Positions 13,260-20,660 of a stretch of 20,660 nt of DNA are shown here, in pieces. The position numbers were made by a program, and so were the translations under genes. Each line of letters starts with the position of its first letter. Position 1 is the first letter of the stretch. The notes under the pieces were generated by a model. The model was not told where the DNA came from. It worked only from the letters and a program-made list of their open reading frames with translations, and did no database searches. This stretch comes from a virus, in the IMG/VR virus record IMGVR_UViG_3300031576_001278, positions 1 to 20,660 of that record, one strand, 5' to 3'.

Positions 13260-15314
13260 TTACGCGCCGGGGTTCTTCCAGAGACCTCTGAAGTCGATCA
13301 CCTTCGCCGCGAAGTCCTCGCGGCACTTCACCTCGAGGCCGTCGATCTCGAATCCGACGCGGCTCTCCACCATCGGGCCTTCCTCGCCCTCCAGGTAGGC
13401 GTACTCGATGATATCGATCTGGTCGGGCGTGGCGGCCAGATACCACGACACGAGGCTGCCGGTGTCGAGCCGCGGCTCCGCGATGACCTGGAGCCTTCCC
13501 GCGAACGGGTTCACCGAGCTGGACGCGCTGGCCAGCAGGTTGGTGCTCACGAACTGGTCGGCGATCGTTTCCTTCGCGGCCGGGACGATCAAGTAGAGCG
13601 GGAAGATGTTGAGGAGCGTCACGAGGTCGACGCCCTTCTGGACACGCATGCCCGCCCGGCCGGCGCCGATCGCCGCCACCGAGATGGCGTCGCTCGTGGC
13701 CGACAGGTTGTTGTGGCCCGTGGCGAAAAGCGCCACCCCGTCACCCATCAGCGGGTTGGTCGTGATCTGCTGCCAGACGAGGTCGGACTCCAGGTTCCGG
13801 GCGGCGCGGCCGAACAGGGTCGGCACCCGAGAGAAGGCGTCCGTGTCGTCGTTGACCAGGGCCTTGCGCGTGATGGCGAACCGGCGACCGTAGGTGGCGA
13901 GCTGGAACTGCTCCTTCCCCTCGCCGATGGTCCCGAAGGTGAACTCTCCGTGCTCGCCGACTTCGAGGAGTGCCGGCGCCTCGCCGATCTGAAGCCGCTT
14001 GACCGGCTTGAAGTCCGGCAAGGTGGTGCGGCGGGAGATAGGCCCCCAGGTCTGGGGCGCTTCCTCGTAGGCGCGTCGGAGCGTCTTGTTGGCGACGTCG
14101 GCCAGCAAGTTCGCGAAGTCCGAGGTCGTGTGCATCCCGGCCGTCCGTGTCTCGAGACCGAGGGCGAGCCCGGCGATCTTCATCTTGCCCAGGGCGGTGG
14201 TACGGACACCGACCTGGTTCAGGTACGCCTCGGCGATCCGCAGCATGGTCATGCCGCGGTACTGGCGCCCCACGTCCGCCAGCTCGAATCCCTTGGGGTC
14301 GTTCCCGGTCTTGGGTCGCACCCGGTGGAGGAGGGCGTTCTCGATGCCCTCGCGGACGTGGATGAACGGATCGTCGCCGGTGACGCGAACGTCGGAGCCA
14401 CGCGAACTGCCACGGGGCACGTCGACGTCGCGCGCCGCCAGCTCCTTGAACACGCGGCTCTGGGCCTCGACCAACGACACCTTGTCCTGGATCAGCCTGT
14501 CGGCGGTCGCCTGGGGGAGGCGAGCGGCGCGGCAAGCCGCGAGGATGCCCTGGATGCGTGTCCGCTCGGCGTCCGCGCCCTCGTCCCGCTCGTTCGGCTC
14601 GGCCGGGGCGAGCGTCCGCCCAGCGGGCGGCGCCAGGGGGTCGGTCTCCACGATGGTCTCCGAGCGAGGATCGTCTTCCATTTTCGGCTCCTTCTTGGGC
14701 GGTTCTCCTGTGCGCGTCACGATCTCGCAGGAGTTGGTACCAGCGGGCTTCTCGCCCCGAACCTTGGCGCCGGCATCCGCCGGCATCGAGACCATTGAGA
14801 CCTCGAACGGCTCCCAATCGGTCGCCTTGCGCACCGGCAGCTTGTCCCCGTTGCCTGCGATCTCCTCGAACTTGTAGACCCGATAGCCAACGCTCACGCT
14901 CCGGATGATCCCGTCGCGCACGTCCTGCCACACGGGCTCGACCGCCTCGCGCTTCGAGAAGCGCACGGTCGCCCGGGCTTCCTTCTTGGTGAGGTTCACG
15001 CTACCCGGCACCACCGCGCCGAGCTGGTCGGCCACCGACCAGGCGCTGTGCGAGTCGAGGAGCGGACCACCCTCGTTCAGCCGGTCGATGCGAACCGACT
15101 CAGGGTCGAGGGAGAGGATCTCGAGATACCGCGTACCGCTCATCCAGTCGTAGCGCTGGACCGCGGCGCCGGTGCTAAACACCAGCTCCACGGTGCGGGC
15201 CTCGTCATTGAGGCTCTTGAGGGCTACGTCGGCGCGCAGCGAGAGCGGCGACATCTCCACGACGCGTGGGGCAACAGGGACGGGCTCTACGGCGCGGGTG
15301 CGCTTCGCAGCCAT
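13260..15314 (-). CDS. Fused prohead protease / major capsid protein
   Basis: 684 aa from the ATG at 15312-15314 (GGTGGAG just upstream); the ATG at 15326 is an alternative without a ribosome site. Residues about 25-195 are an HK97-type prohead serine protease: ARTVELVFSTG, catalytic-His candidate H89 in LLDSHSA, and Ser candidate S141 in IIRSVSVGY. Residues about 195-300 are a charged, Pro/Glu/Arg-rich linker with a helix, resembling a scaffolding or delta segment. Residues about 315-684 are the capsid domain (SDFANLLADVANKTLRRAYE, TYGRRFAITRKALVNDD, NLESDLVWQQITTNPLMGDG, ATGHNN). No stop interrupts the junction. Fused protease-capsid proteins are known in phages; maturation should cut within or near the linker. 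No separate scaffold or protease gene is present. Confidence 0.9.
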   Translation of the reverse strand: MAAKRTRAVEPVPVAPRVVEMSPLSLRADVALKSLNDEARTVELVFSTGAAVQRYDWMSGTRYLEILSLDPESVRIDRLNEGGPLLDSHSAWSVADQLGAVVPGSVNLTKKEARATVRFSKREAVEPVWQDVRDGIIRSVSVGYRVYKFEEIAGNGDKLPVRKATDWEPFEVSMVSMPADAGAKVRGEKPAGTNSCEIVTRTGEPPKKEPKMEDDPRSETIVETDPLAPPAGRTLAPAEPNERDEGADAERTRIQGILAACRAARLPQATADRLIQDKVSLVEAQSRVFKELAARDVDVPRGSSRGSDVRVTGDDPFIHVREGIENALLHRVRPKTGNDPKGFELADVGRQYRGMTMLRIAEAYLNQVGVRTTALGKMKIAGLALGLETRTAGMHTTSDFANLLADVANKTLRRAYEEAPQTWGPISRRTTLPDFKPVKRLQIGEAPALLEVGEHGEFTFGTIGEGKEQFQLATYGRRFAITRKALVNDDTDAFSRVPTLFGRAARNLESDLVWQQITTNPLMGDGVALFATGHNNLSATSDAISVAAIGAGRAGMRVQKGVDLVTLLNIFPLYLIVPAAKETIADQFVSTNLLASASSSVNPFAGRLQVIAEPRLDTGSLVSWYLAATPDQIDIIEYAYLEGEEGPMVESRVGFEIDGLEVKCREDFAAKVIDFRGLWKNPGA

Positions 15315-15351
15315 GATCTCCACCATGCGGCGGACTGATGGTCGGGCGTAA

Positions 15352-15368
15352 CCCGCTATTTTCGCGGG
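15352..15368. other. Short hairpin in the gap before the protease-capsid gene
   Basis: cccgc (15352-15356) and gcggg (15364-15368) form a 5-bp GC stem with a 7-nt A/T-rich loop, in the 68-80-bp gap between the winged-helix gene and the capsid gene. This is the largest gap within the capsid block. No T tract follows on the minus strand, so it is not a standard terminator; an mRNA processing or attenuation role is only a possibility. Confidence 0.3.
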
Positions 15369-15394
15369 GTGGTTCGATGTTGAGGGGCTTGGAG

Positions 15395-15628
15395 TTAGCC
15401 CGGCACGTGCGGGCAGCGAAGGCCGCTCGGATCGGGCGTGCGCAGCCACCCCTTGCGGTACAGCGCCTCGAGATGCTGGCTGATCGTCTTGGGGTGCACG
15501 CCCAGGCGGCGGGCTATGTAGTAGACGGACGGGGTCTCGCCGGTCGCCTCGTAGTACCGGGCGATCAGCATCAGCACGGCGCGCTGGCGCACGGCCAGGG
15601 GCGCTACGACATGGCCCCGTTCGGTCAT
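15395..15628 (-). CDS. Small winged-helix DNA-binding protein (LexA N-terminal-like)
   Basis: 77 aa. It closely follows the LexA DNA-binding domain layout: VRQRAVLMLIARYYEATGET (helix 1), PSVYYIARRLGVH (helix 2), PKTISQHLEALYRKGWL (recognition helix and wing start). There is no peptidase/dimerisation domain, so it cannot self-cleave like LexA. The start overlaps the preceding stop (TGATG) inside the structural operon, between portal and capsid. A DNA-binding regulator in this place could feed back on late transcription, or bind phage DNA during packaging; both are inference. MarR/ArsR-like winged helices are alternative families. Confidence 0.75.
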   Translation of the reverse strand: MTERGHVVAPLAVRQRAVLMLIARYYEATGETPSVYYIARRLGVHPKTISQHLEALYRKGWLRTPDPSGLRCPHVPG

Positions 15629-15873
15629 CCGCCCTCGCCCTCGATCAGGCGCAGCGCGGCATCGCGGCCGCGGCGCCAGCAGTCGGCGCAGTGCAGCTCG
15701 GCGCCCTGGGGCTTGATGGCGTGAGCGGCCTCGATCCGTTCCCGGACGGCTCGCAGCTCGGCCGCCGACGAGCCTTCCCGCTGGCTCCCTTGCTTCGCAT
15801 CGGGCGCCGGCCGGCGGGTCGACAGATCCAGGGCTCGCTCCGGATTCTCCAAGGTCTCTGGTCTGACGCTCAT
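15625..15873 (-). CDS. Unrecognised 82-aa protein with CxxC motif
   Basis: 82 aa with a GGAGG Shine-Dalgarno that overlaps the portal end; the stop overlaps the next ATG. The first 35 residues are polar and probably disordered. Residues 37-80 form a helix (AAELRAVRERIEAAHA) followed by HCADCWRRGRDAALRLIEGE, with a single CxxC that may pair in a dimer or bind metal together with nearby His. I do not recognise the family. Tight coupling on both sides supports expression. Confidence 0.6.
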   Translation of the reverse strand: MSVRPETLENPERALDLSTRRPAPDAKQGSQREGSSAAELRAVRERIEAAHAIKPQGAELHCADCWRRGRDAALRLIEGEGG

Positions 15874-15875
15874 TT

Positions 15876-17396
15876 CTAAACCTCCGCTCCGTCGCCTGTG
15901 GTCCCGGGCAACACGGTTCCGGCCGGCCGCATTTGCGTGAGCCCCGCCTGCGAAACCTTGCTGGGATCGCAGTCCAAGATCAGCCCGAGCTTGTCGAGCA
16001 TCTCGAAGTCGGCGGCCAGCTCGCCCAAGAGCTCCTTGGGGTCATACCCGCGCTCGCGGATGGCTTCCGACAAGCTCATGATCCCGGTCCTGATGTTCCG
16101 CTGGTAGGCCAGCCCCTCCTTGTCCGGCTCGATCATCGGCAAGGGGGGCGCCGTCCAGACCGCCGCCGGGGCCTCCGGGACAATCCCCATGATGGCGGCC
16201 GCCTCCATCGCCCATCCCCACACCGGATTGCAGAGCTGCGGGATCAAGGTAACCCACCGCCAGTCCTCGACCCGTGCCCAGTGGCGCAACCGCGACATAC
16301 GGGCAGCCGAGAAGGGCAGGTTCGTGTAGTTGCCCGTGAGGTCTTCGTACGTCACGCCCAGGCCCGCAGCGATGGATCGGAGCGTGATCTCCGAGTAGAC
16401 GGCGTAGTCGCCGACGTGCGGAGGGTCCACCACGGTCACCGAGCGCCCCGGCGGTAGGTTCAGCACCATCCCGGGCTCGAGGCTGTCGACCGGGGGCTCC
16501 TGGGTCTCATCGGCCGTGCCCAACGCGGGCGCCGTGCCGTCGACATCCGACGTCAGCACGGCCAGGCACGCCGCGATCTTCTGCTTCATGAGCTGCGCGT
16601 CTTCGTACTCGTCGAAGTCCTTGAACCGCAGGATCACGGGCGCGAACCACGAGGGCCCGCGCACCTGGCCGGGGCGGGTCTGGCGGTAGACGTGGAGCAC
16701 GTTCTCGGCCGAGACCCGCACGGAAGCGCCTGCGGCGAACATGGACAGGGCCGCCCCGGGGTGCTCAGGGAACAGCCAGTAAGCGGCTCGCCGCCCGATC
16801 CCATCGAACTCCACGCCGTGGACGATCCGTCCTCCGCCCGACAGCCGAATCCCGGTACGCGCCGTGTCGATATAGTCGGGCTCGAGGACCTGAAGCTGGA
16901 GGGGGAGGGGCAGGCCGTCCACCGGGAGCCGGCGGCGGCGACGGATGAGGACCTCTCCGACCTCTACGACGCTGCGCATGGCCAGCTTCTGCAGCCCGGC
17001 GAAGTCGTGCCGGCCATCGGCGTCGCAGGCTGGCGTGCCGGCCCACTCGGCCCAGATGTCGGACGCGCGGCGATTGGTCGGATTCGGCTTGGCCACGATG
17101 CCCCACCCTACCGTGTGATCCGCGATCGTGCTCAGAGCGCTCTCGGCGTGGGGGTTGTTACGCACCAAGTCGCGGGCCACGTCGCGGAGACGGGACAGCC
17201 CTGAGCCGACCGCGGCGTTCGCGTCACCCGCCGAGCGGTTCCAACCCCGAGTCCTCCGTCCGCCGCCAGCCGCCTCGTAGTGGCGGATGAGCATGTCGGC
17301 GGCGACGCGCGCCCGGAGGCGACGGAGCCCGGTCTGCGGGGCGAACCAGCCCACCGCCCGGTCGAGCCAGGAACCGCGCGTCGCCCGTTCCGCCAT
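15876..17396 (-). CDS. Portal protein, lambda gpB family
   Basis: 506 aa from the ATG at 17394-17396, which overlaps the gpW-like stop (TGATG) and has an AAGGGGG ribosome site; the longer start at 17498 overlaps gpW and is rejected. The family pattern of lambda-type portals (PF05136) is clear: an Arg-rich start, RHYEAAGGGRR near 38-48, DLVRNNPHAESALSTIADHT, RSVVEVGEVLIRRR, the RPGQVRGPSWFAPV block at about 241-254, LEPGMVLNLPPG near 306, and SIAAGLGVTYEDLTGNYTNL at about 341-360. The protein forms the dodecameric DNA channel and binds terminase. Its C-terminal tail past residue 450 is Pro/Gly-rich. Confidence 0.95.
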   Translation of the reverse strand: MAERATRGSWLDRAVGWFAPQTGLRRLRARVAADMLIRHYEAAGGGRRTRGWNRSAGDANAAVGSGLSRLRDVARDLVRNNPHAESALSTIADHTVGWGIVAKPNPTNRRASDIWAEWAGTPACDADGRHDFAGLQKLAMRSVVEVGEVLIRRRRRLPVDGLPLPLQLQVLEPDYIDTARTGIRLSGGGRIVHGVEFDGIGRRAAYWLFPEHPGAALSMFAAGASVRVSAENVLHVYRQTRPGQVRGPSWFAPVILRFKDFDEYEDAQLMKQKIAACLAVLTSDVDGTAPALGTADETQEPPVDSLEPGMVLNLPPGRSVTVVDPPHVGDYAVYSEITLRSIAAGLGVTYEDLTGNYTNLPFSAARMSRLRHWARVEDWRWVTLIPQLCNPVWGWAMEAAAIMGIVPEAPAAVWTAPPLPMIEPDKEGLAYQRNIRTGIMSLSEAIRERGYDPKELLGELAADFEMLDKLGLILDCDPSKVSQAGLTQMRPAGTVLPGTTGDGAEV

Positions 17397-17587
17397 CACA
17401 CCCCCTTCTTCGTGGCCGCGACCCGATACGCTGGCGGCTTGCCCACCTCTCGCTCCATCCGGGCGAGCAGCTCGAGGCCCTCCGTGAGCGAGTGCCACTC
17501 GAACTCCTGGTCCGCGAACTGGATTCTCCGCATCCCGGTCTTCAGCGCCGCCTTCAGCGCGTCGATGTCGGCTTGGGTCCAGGCCAT
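17396..17587 (-). CDS. Head-tail joining protein, gpW family
   Basis: 63 aa, close to lambda gpW (68 aa) and in the same place, between large terminase and portal. The family pattern is clear: WTQADIDALKAALKTGMRRI, then QFADQEFEWHSLTEGLELLA and RMEREVG. gpW-type proteins plug the portal after packaging and create the site for the neck. An AAGGAG site lies in the last codons of the preceding 41-aa gene. Confidence 0.9.
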   Translation of the reverse strand: MAWTQADIDALKAALKTGMRRIQFADQEFEWHSLTEGLELLARMEREVGKPPAYRVAATKKGV

Positions 17588-17592
17588 CGGAG

Positions 17593-17718
17593 CTACTTCT
17601 CCTTCTTCGGCTTCTCCGGCTTCTCCATCTGGCTCGGATCGGAAATCGGATTCGGGGTCTGAACCGGAGGTGTCTCCACCGGGTCCATCTCCTCGTCGTC
17701 CTTTCTAGCCTTTTCCAT
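17593..17718 (-). CDS. Unrecognised 41-aa acidic/Lys-Pro-rich protein
   Basis: 41 aa from the ATG at 17716-17718, which has an excellent AAGGAGG Shine-Dalgarno eight bases upstream. The sequence is highly charged and Pro-rich (MEKARKDDEEMDPVETPPVQ... ending KPEKPKKEK), with no hydrophobic core, so it is probably disordered. The longer frame to 18024 is a shadow of the preceding gene. The strong ribosome site and its place ahead of gpW argue that it is translated; the function is unknown. Confidence 0.6.
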   Translation of the reverse strand: MEKARKDDEEMDPVETPPVQTPNPISDPSQMEKPEKPKKEK

Positions 17719-17735
17719 GCTTCCGTCCTCCTTGT

Positions 17736-18191
17736 TTATGGGGCCACAAACCCGCTGATCGTAGCCGAGTAGCTTGTGGCCGCGGATGGCGTCACGCATA
17801 CGGCCAAGCCAGCCGCCGCCGGCTGCAGCGGCGTGTGAAATGAGCCGAGGTTGACGTTTCCGACCGCGGCCGCGAACTGGACGGCATGCGTCAGGTCGGC
17901 GGTGCCCGTCCCGCAGTTGGTGCCAGTGCCGGTGACGAGTTTGAGGGTCTGGGCCGTTCCGACGTTGTTGCTCACGAGGCCATCGGTCACGTAGGTCTTC
18001 AGCCCGGCCGTCAGAGCTTTGCATTGCTGGGTGGTGCTCTGGGCGACCAGGAGGCAGGTATAGGGCACTACCCTTCCGTAGTTGTAGGTCTCCGTCGCCT
18101 GGCCTTGTAGTAGCTGCGGACCAGATACGACCACCACCGTAGCTACTGTCGCGATCGCCGCGACCAAACCCGCTCCCACTTTTCGCGTCAT
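17736..18191 (-). CDS. Small protein with signal-peptide-like N-terminus between terminase and gpW
   Basis: 151 aa from the ATG at 18189-18191, preceded by AAAGGAGG; the longer frame start at 18242 lacks such a site. Residues 1-3 are TR/K-type charged, followed by a hydrophobic stretch (VGAGLVAAIATVATVVVVSG) and a plausible cleavage after GQA (residue 32). The rest is a compact, Thr/Ala/Gly-rich beta-type domain with four Cys (46, 57, 93, 132), suggesting two disulfides and hence an oxidising location. A secreted or membrane-anchored protein is unusual in the packaging gene block. Possibilities are a capsid-surface or infection-related exported factor, or a membrane-anchored exclusion protein; no family is recognised. 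Confidence 0.65.
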   Translation of the reverse strand: MTRKVGAGLVAAIATVATVVVVSGPQLLQGQATETYNYGRVVPYTCLLVAQSTTQQCKALTAGLKTYVTDGLVSNNVGTAQTLKLVTGTGTNCGTGTADLTHAVQFAAAVGNVNLGSFHTPLQPAAAGLAVCVTPSAATSYSATISGFVAP

Positions 18192-18252
18192 GCCGTCCTC
18201 CTTTGTTCTTGGTGCCGAACGAGATAAGCGATGATCGTGCAAGTCTTCTCCT

Positions 18253-20136
18253 TCATCGCAGCCACCCGCCTCGCCGCGGGCCCAGCCACCGCTCCCGGGC
18301 CGGCTTCGGAGGCGGAGGGGGCGCCGCCGGATTCCTCAACCGTTGGGCCAGTAGTCCAAGGTCCGGGTGCAGCAGCCGCAACGCGGCGAGCGCGTACACC
18401 GCGCAGTCCAGGGCATCGTTCCGCGGTCGGATCTTCTTCCAGATTTGCGAGGGCACGCCCTTCGAGAACTTCGTCACCAGCCGTTCGCTCGTGAGCTGCG
18501 CAGCCAATTCCTCGTCCGCCCAGTCCACGTGCGGGACATGCACGTACCCCGGCCCCTTCTGCGTCAGGGCTAGGCGGGAGACGAGGAGTGCCTTCGCCGC
18601 GTCCACGCCGACCGTGTAGAGCGGGACCTGGCGCTGCTGGCGCCCCCACTTCCGGGGGGAAGGCGAGGAGACGATGGGGCGCTGCCCATCCCGGCCGATC
18701 ACCGCGTATACCCGACGCGCCGCCTGCCGCGCGGCGTAGTCATAGACAAGCGTCGTCCGGTGGCCCGCGGAGTCGATGCACGTGGCCTGGACCGCGAGCC
18801 GCTGGTCGCTGGCGTGCCGATACTGGTGGTCGAGGCCTTCGTCGAGCATCTTCCAGGGCTCTGGCTGCGACGTGTCGCCCGGCAGCGTCTGGCGGTCCAC
18901 GAGCCACGACTCCTCGCCCGGGCCCCAGCCGATCACCAGGACCTCGAGCCGGTCGTCCTGGACGTCCACGCCCATCGTGAGACAGCAGGCGCCGGCGGGC
19001 ATGTCCAGGTCCCCGTATTCCTCGCGGCGCATGATGAGCACGTGGGGCTCCACGCCCTCGCCGGCGTCGGGCTCGATCGGCTCCCCGAGCGTCGTGTTCT
19101 CCCACGTGTGCATTTCGCTACGATCTCCGGCCTTCTGCAGCTCCCTCGCCCGAAGGAAGCCGGCCACGATCTCGGCGAGTGACGACAGCGGCGAGTAGGC
19201 TTCCCAGAGGTGGAAGGAGATGATGGACTGATCGCGCCGCTCCGCCTCGGGGCGCCACTCGCCGCGCCCGAGGATGGCGATCCTCTCCGCATCCGCGATG
19301 CCGTAGTCGCAGGACGTCGCGGGGCAATGAATCCGCGCCGTCTTCGGATCGTCCTTCTGCCACCTCACGCTGGCCCAGGTGAACGCGAACATGAGACCGC
19401 ACGAGGGGCAGGGCACGTAGTACCGCCGCTGGTCGCCGCGCCTGAACCAGGTGTCGATGGCCGCACCCTTCAGCGTCGGAGACGACAGCATCAGGACGCG
19501 GCGCCGGCGCCTGTAGGCGGCCGTGCGCTTGAGCGCTATCGCCATGGTCGAGCCCTCGCCGGGCAGCTCCGGGGGATAACGGTCGATCTCGTCGAGAACG
19601 AGGAGCCGCGTCGAGCGAGCGGCGAGCGACGCCGCAGAGTTCGCCCCGCCGATCGCCAGCGATCCGCCCTTGAAGGTCTTCTGAAGAGTCGTGTTGCTCG
19701 AGTCCTTCGCCCGCTTCTTGCTGACGCGGTCACGCAGGACTGGGCTGGCGGCGATGATCGGTTCGAGTCGGTTCCGGGCGAAGTCCTTGGCCATCGGGTC
19801 GACGGTCGGCTCGACCACGAGAATGGGGCAAGGGTCGTGCGCCATGTGGTAGGCCACCACGTTCACGGCGCAGGCGGTTTTTCCCCACTGCGAGGACCCC
19901 ATCACGGCGGCGATCTCCACCCCGGGCTCGTGGAAGGCGTCGAGGATGCCGCGCTGGTATGGAGCGAAGTCCGTCTGCCAGTGCGTGCCGGCCAGGGGCC
20001 CGGTGGTGACCACGAGCTCGCGGTCGGCGAACTGGGACACCGTGAGGTCGGGAGGCGGCAGAAAGCCGGCGCGAACCCGCGCGAGCGAGGCCTGAAGCGG
20101 GGAGGGAGGCGCGCTGAGGGCTACGGCAGCACTCAT
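18253..20136 (-). CDS. Terminase large subunit, lambda GpA family
   Basis: 627 aa; the ATG overlaps the small-terminase stop (ATGA). ATPase part: Walker A MGSSQWGKT (residues 79-87), Walker B LLVLDEID (178-185), and a motif III-like SSPT (198-202). A four-Cys zinc knuckle follows (C243/C246 and C271/C276). Nuclease part: acidic candidates D391 and D394/D395 in MGVDVQDDRLEVLVIGWG, D455 in CIDSAGHR, and D574/D577 in RNDALDCAVYALAAL. The length and order match GpA proteins, which translocate DNA into the prohead and cut concatemers. The C-terminal tail is Pro/Arg-rich and would contact the portal. Confidence 0.95.
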   Translation of the reverse strand: MSAAVALSAPPSPLQASLARVRAGFLPPPDLTVSQFADRELVVTTGPLAGTHWQTDFAPYQRGILDAFHEPGVEIAAVMGSSQWGKTACAVNVVAYHMAHDPCPILVVEPTVDPMAKDFARNRLEPIIAASPVLRDRVSKKRAKDSSNTTLQKTFKGGSLAIGGANSAASLAARSTRLLVLDEIDRYPPELPGEGSTMAIALKRTAAYRRRRRVLMLSSPTLKGAAIDTWFRRGDQRRYYVPCPSCGLMFAFTWASVRWQKDDPKTARIHCPATSCDYGIADAERIAILGRGEWRPEAERRDQSIISFHLWEAYSPLSSLAEIVAGFLRARELQKAGDRSEMHTWENTTLGEPIEPDAGEGVEPHVLIMRREEYGDLDMPAGACCLTMGVDVQDDRLEVLVIGWGPGEESWLVDRQTLPGDTSQPEPWKMLDEGLDHQYRHASDQRLAVQATCIDSAGHRTTLVYDYAARQAARRVYAVIGRDGQRPIVSSPSPRKWGRQQRQVPLYTVGVDAAKALLVSRLALTQKGPGYVHVPHVDWADEELAAQLTSERLVTKFSKGVPSQIWKKIRPRNDALDCAVYALAALRLLHPDLGLLAQRLRNPAAPPPPPKPARERWLGPRRGGWLR

Positions 20137-20660
20137 GCCGCCCTCCCCTTCTTCGTCCGGCGCTTCGCCGGCGCCCGCTGCTCACCACCGCCGGCCAGTT
20201 CGCGGAGCACATCCCGTACCGCCGCGTCGAGAACACGCTCCACGCCAGGCTCCCCCTCGAGCGTGGCGGCTCTCGTGAGCCGATCGGAGAGGGTCGTGCG
20301 CCACGCCAGGAGCTTCGTCCTCGCCGCCGCGACCTCGGCAGACCATGCCTTCTCGGCCTCGAGCCTCGGGAGCAACTCACGCTCGCGCGTCTTGTGGAGC
20401 TGCTCGGCCAGGAGCCCCTGCCAGTGCTCCTTCCGCGCCCGCTCCTGGGACCAGTCGAGGCCGCCTGGCTGCTTCGCGGCCTCCTCTCGCGCCGCCACCC
20501 ATGCGCGAACGCCCGTCTCGTCATAACGCGACGCCCGCCCGCCCCGGCCGCGCGACGCGACGGGCAGCCCTTCCTCCTGCCACTTCGCGACGGTCCGCGG
20601 GTTGCAGCCGAGCGCCTTGGCCAGTTCCGGCCGTGTCAGCCCCTTCAGCCCCTTGCCCAT
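20133..20660 (-). CDS. Terminase small subunit, Nu1-like
   Basis: 175 aa with an ATG exactly at the window edge, so an earlier start outside cannot be excluded. Residues 7-30 form a winged-helix-type HTH (TRPELAKALGCNPRTVAKWQ EEGLPV), followed by a Gly/Arg-rich wing and a Y-D-E-T-G-V-RAWVAAREE helix. A long charged helix (RARKEHWQGLLAEQLHKTRE) fits the assembly part, and a Lys/Arg-rich tail ends the protein. Nu1-type subunits recognise the packaging site and stimulate GpA; the coupling to GpA here agrees. A cos or pac site would lie upstream, outside the window. Confidence 0.85.
   Translation of the reverse strand: MGKGLKGLTRPELAKALGCNPRTVAKWQEEGLPVASRGRGGRASRYDETGVRAWVAAREEAAKQPGGLDWSQERARKEHWQGLLAEQLHKTRERELLPRLEAEKAWSAEVAAARTKLLAWRTTLSDRLTRAATLEGEPGVERVLDAAVRDVLRELAGGGEQRAPAKRRTKKGRAA

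Noticed and set aside
13713-14798. Plus-strand 361-aa frame antisense to the capsid gene
   Set aside because: Opposite to the well-supported protease-capsid gene; low-complexity Arg/Gly/Leu composition and no ribosome site. A GC-rich shadow.
19210-20526. Plus-strand 438-aa frame antisense to terminase genes
   Set aside because: Shadow of GpA and Nu1-like genes, whose motifs are intact on the minus strand.
1-20660. Integrase, attachment sites, tRNA genes, IS elements, lysis genes
   Set aside because: None seen on either strand, so integration state and lysis functions cannot be judged from this window.

Overview
The window is almost entirely the head-and-tail (late) operon of a long-tailed, lambda-like siphovirus or prophage. 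From about 20660 down to 2375 every gene reads on the minus strand, with ATGA/TGATG overlaps or very short gaps. The DNA is visibly GC-rich and carries Shine-Dalgarno sites of the AAGGAGG type. The host is therefore most likely a high-GC, probably Gram-negative, soil-type bacterium, but nothing here fixes the taxon. I see no integrase, attachment site, replication gene or lysis gene, so lytic phage and prophage cannot be separated from this window.

Reading in transcription order (right to left). DNA packaging: Nu1-like small terminase (20660-20133) and GpA-type large terminase (20136-18253). Two small unrecognised genes follow, one with a signal-peptide-like N-terminus. Portal region: gpW-like joining protein (17587-17396) and lambda-type portal (17396-15876). 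Then come a small Cys-containing protein and a LexA-like winged-helix protein. Capsid: a single fused prohead protease/major capsid protein (15314-13260) and a DUF2190-type decoration protein. Neck: head-closure, HK97 gp10-like and tail-terminator-like proteins. Tail: a zinc-ribbon miniprotein, a 69-aa protein, a 245-aa tail-tube candidate, a 52-aa protein and a second shorter tail-tube paralogue. These are followed by a gpG-like chaperone whose A AAA AAC heptamer should give a gpG-T-like fusion by -1 frameshifting, and a 936-aa tape measure. Tip: a 1007-aa hub-like protein with a LamG-like domain at each end, a 201-aa appendage protein and a small protein without a normal start codon.

The left end (1-2346) is organised differently. 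A plus-strand gene for a small exported protein (1780-2346) converges on the late operon. Upstream lies a compact divergent control region (about 1325-1412). To the left it drives a regulator combining a Fis-type HTH with a ribbon-helix-helix-like segment (1322-777), translationally coupled to an Ala-rich tetrapeptide-repeat protein (780-1). To the right it drives a small ribbon-helix-helix protein (1412-1594). A perfect 11-bp inverted repeat places one arm over each predicted promoter.

The points most worth following are the frameshift site, the divergent operator with its double-motif regulator and Ala-repeat partner, the LamG-hub-LamG tail protein, the paired tail-tube paralogues, and the DNA-binding and signal-peptide genes inside the structural operon.
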